DNA of 64,000 nt, taken from Lysobacter sp. yr284. Lineage in GTDB: Bacteria; Pseudomonadota; Gammaproteobacteria; Xanthomonadales; Xanthomonadaceae. How positions within the stretch are numbered: position 1 is the stretch's first letter; each line of letters starts with the position of its first letter. Shown piece after piece: positions 62,279 to 64,000 of the stretch. The stretch covers positions 1-64,000 of the forward strand of contig NZ_FNPT01000003.1 in assembly GCF_900107375.1 (NCBI RefSeq), in the 5' to 3' direction. Below the pieces are notes generated by a model that saw nothing but the letters and a program-made list of their open reading frames with translations, was not told the DNA's origin and ran no database searches. A program made the position numbers and the translations under genes.

Positions 62279-63955
62279 TCACGCCGCCGGCGGCGGGTCG
62301 CGCAGCTCGCGGCGCAGGATCTTGCCGACGTTGGTCTTGGGCAGTTCCTTGCGGAACTCGACGAACTTGGGGTGCTTGTAGCCGGTGAGGTTGGCGCGCG
62401 CGTGCGCCTTGACGTCCTCGGCGGTCAGCGCCGGATCCTTCTTGACGATCACCACCTTGACCGCCTCGCCCGACTTCTCGTCGGGAACGCCGACCGCGGC
62501 CACTTCCAGCACGCCGGGCATGAGCGCGATCACGTCCTCGATTTCGTTCGGGTACACATTGAAGCCCGAGACCAGGATCATGTCCTTCTTGCGATCGACG
62601 ATATAGAAGAAACCTTGCTCGTCCATCTTGGCCATGTCGCCGGTGTGCAGCCAGCCGTCGTCGTCGATGACCTTGGCGGTTTCCTCGGGCTTTTGCCAAT
62701 AGCCCTTCATCACCTGCGGGCCCTTGATGCACAGCTCGCCGACTTCGCCCATCGCCAGGATGTTGCCGTCCTCGTCCTTGACGCAGGCGTCGGTGGAGGA
62801 GATCGGCAGGCCGATCGCGCCGTTGTACTCGGCCAGGTCCATCGGGTTGATGCACGCCGCCGGCGAGGTCTCGGTGAGGCCGTAGGCCTCGACCAGGGTC
62901 ACCCCGGTGACCTGCTTCCAGCGCTCGGCGACCGAGCGCTGCACGGCCATGCCGCCGCCCAGGGTCAGGTGCAGGCCGGAGAAGTCGACCTTGTCGAAGC
63001 CGGGCGTGTTGAGCAGGCCGTTGAAGAGCGTGTTGACGCCGGTGATCGCGGTGAAGCGGTTTTCCTGCAGCTCCTTCACGAACGCCGGCATGTCGCGCGG
63101 GTTGGTGATCATGTGGTTGAGGCCGCCGAACTTCATGAACACCAGGCCGTTCGCGGTCAGCGCGAAGATGTGGTACAGCGGCAGCGCGGTGATGATGATC
63201 TCTTCGCCCATGCGCGCGTTGGTGCCGATCCACGCCGCGGCCTGCTGCATGTTCGCGACCAGGTTGCGGTGGGTCAGCATGGCGCCCTTGGCCACGCCGG
63301 TGGTGCCGCCGGTGTATTGCAGGAACGCGATGTCGTCCGGCGCGATGTCCACCTGCGGCAGCTTGTGCATCTGCCCCAGGGTGAGGGTGTCGCGGAAGCG
63401 CACCAGGCCCGGGATGTCGTAGTCGGGCACCATCTTCTTGACGTACTTCAGCACGAAGTTCATCACCGGGCCCTTGAGCCCGCCGACCATGTCGCCCAGG
63501 CCGGTGCCGATCACCTGCACCGAGCTGCCGGCGACCACGTCCTGCACGGTCTTGCCGAAGTTGTCGAGCACGAAGATCACCTTCGCGCCGGAGTCGTCGA
63601 GCTGGTGCTTGAGCTCGCGCGGGGTGTACATCGGATTGGTGTTGACCACGGTCAGGCCGGCGCGCAGCACGCCGAAGGTCGCGATCGGGTACTGCAGGCA
63701 GTTGGGCATCATGATCGCGACGCGATCGCCCTTCTTGAGCTTGAGCTCGCCGAGCAGGTAGGCGGCGAATTGCGCGCTGAGCCGGTCGATGTCGCCGTAG
63801 GTCAGTGTCTTGCCGAAGTTGCGGAAGGCGGGGCGGTCGCGGAACTTCTCGATCGCGTTTTCCAGCACCGAGACCACGGAGGGAAATTCCTCCACGTCGA
63901 TCTGGGCCGGCACGCCTTGCGGATAGTGGGCAAGCCACGGACGGTTCAAACTCAT
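62279..63955 (-). CDS. rpfB: Long-chain fatty acyl-CoA ligase (RpfB, FadD-like)
   Basis: A 558-residue ANL-superfamily ligase. It has the AMP motif FLQYTGGTTGVAKGAMLTHRN, GGGMAVQRSVAE, YGLTETSPAACINP, the HTGDMAKMDEQGFFYIVDRKKDMI block and the C-terminal lysine region ELPKTNVGKILRREL, as in FadD. In Xanthomonas RpfB recycles or degrades DSF fatty acids and supplies acyl-CoA; gene order next to rpfF supports RpfB here. The ATG at 63955 follows GAGGGG at 8 bases. A terminator lies about 90 bases beyond the stop. Beyond the ATG, the last 45 bases of the window hold no identifiable gene. Confidence 0.93.
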   Translation of the reverse strand: MSLNRPWLAHYPQGVPAQIDVEEFPSVVSVLENAIEKFRDRPAFRNFGKTLTYGDIDRLSAQFAAYLLGELKLKKGDRVAIMMPNCLQYPIATFGVLRAGLTVVNTNPMYTPRELKHQLDDSGAKVIFVLDNFGKTVQDVVAGSSVQVIGTGLGDMVGGLKGPVMNFVLKYVKKMVPDYDIPGLVRFRDTLTLGQMHKLPQVDIAPDDIAFLQYTGGTTGVAKGAMLTHRNLVANMQQAAAWIGTNARMGEEIIITALPLYHIFALTANGLVFMKFGGLNHMITNPRDMPAFVKELQENRFTAITGVNTLFNGLLNTPGFDKVDFSGLHLTLGGGMAVQRSVAERWKQVTGVTLVEAYGLTETSPAACINPMDLAEYNGAIGLPISSTDACVKDEDGNILAMGEVGELCIKGPQVMKGYWQKPEETAKVIDDDGWLHTGDMAKMDEQGFFYIVDRKKDMILVSGFNVYPNEIEDVIALMPGVLEVAAVGVPDEKSGEAVKVVIVKKDPALTAEDVKAHARANLTGYKHPKFVEFRKELPKTNVGKILRRELRDPPPAA

Positions 63956-64000
63956 CGCGATCCCCTCGTTAATCGCTCGTCGACGTTCTGTCCGCTTGCC

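Overview
The window is about 70% G+C throughout and reads as chromosomal DNA of a Xanthomonadaceae bacterium, most likely Lysobacter. The grounds are a complete DSF quorum-sensing locus (rpfG, rpfC, rpfF, rpfB) next to lysS and prfB, two large TonB-dependent receptors with the xanthomonad-type VTGSRI signature, and many short palindromic intergenic repeats of the kind common in this family. The genus is inference. I saw no tRNA or rRNA genes, insertion sequences, phage genes or CRISPR array.

Layout. (1) 1-91: 3' end of glmS. (2) 332-7020: a TetR-family regulator divergent from a five-gene lipid or steroid-type catabolic operon: SDR, saccharopine-dehydrogenase-like reductase, acyl-CoA ligase, outer-membrane transporter and SCP-x-type thiolase. 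An operator-like cluster lies between the two units. (3) 7036-27035: a Wzx/Wzy-type exopolysaccharide locus. It holds YdcF-like, glycosyltransferase, heparinase II/III-like, two-domain oxidoreductase, GH56-like protein, glycosyltransferase, Wzy-like polymerase, hexapeptide acyltransferase, Wzx-like flippase, wecC, a single-ORF WecA-WecB fusion, wzc and wzb, all on the minus strand, with wza divergent on the plus strand. The predicted precursor route is UDP-GlcNAc to UDP-ManNAc to UDP-ManNAcA. (4) 27181-31448: a divergent HSP90-family chaperone followed by a 764-residue helical-repeat protein. (5) 31771-33940: aspartylglucosaminidase-type hydrolase, cutC and a small unknown gene. (6) 34523-36319: Tat-exported type II cholesterol-oxidase-like flavoprotein. 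(7) 36852-51001: a glycan-utilisation locus (TonB receptor, GH92, GH20, second TonB receptor, GH2 beta-mannosidase) suited to N-glycans. (8) 51204-54278: VIT/VWA/TPR/DUF2135 protein. (9) 54550-57512: prfB, with its programmed frameshift, and lysS. (10) 57922-63955: rpfG-rpfC converging on rpfF-rpfB.

How the genes fit together. The polysaccharide genes supply initiation, sugar activation, polymerisation, flipping, phosphorylation control and export. The glycosidases with the aspartylglucosaminidase could take high-mannose N-glycans down to Asn, and a shared 15-base operator-like sequence upstream of both TonB receptors suggests joint control. The DSF system is a regulator that often governs extracellular enzymes and polysaccharide in this family. 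The least ordinary items are the WecA-WecB fusion, the HSP90/helical-repeat pair, the GH56-like protein inside the polysaccharide operon, and a TonB-receptor-like signature inside the VIT protein.
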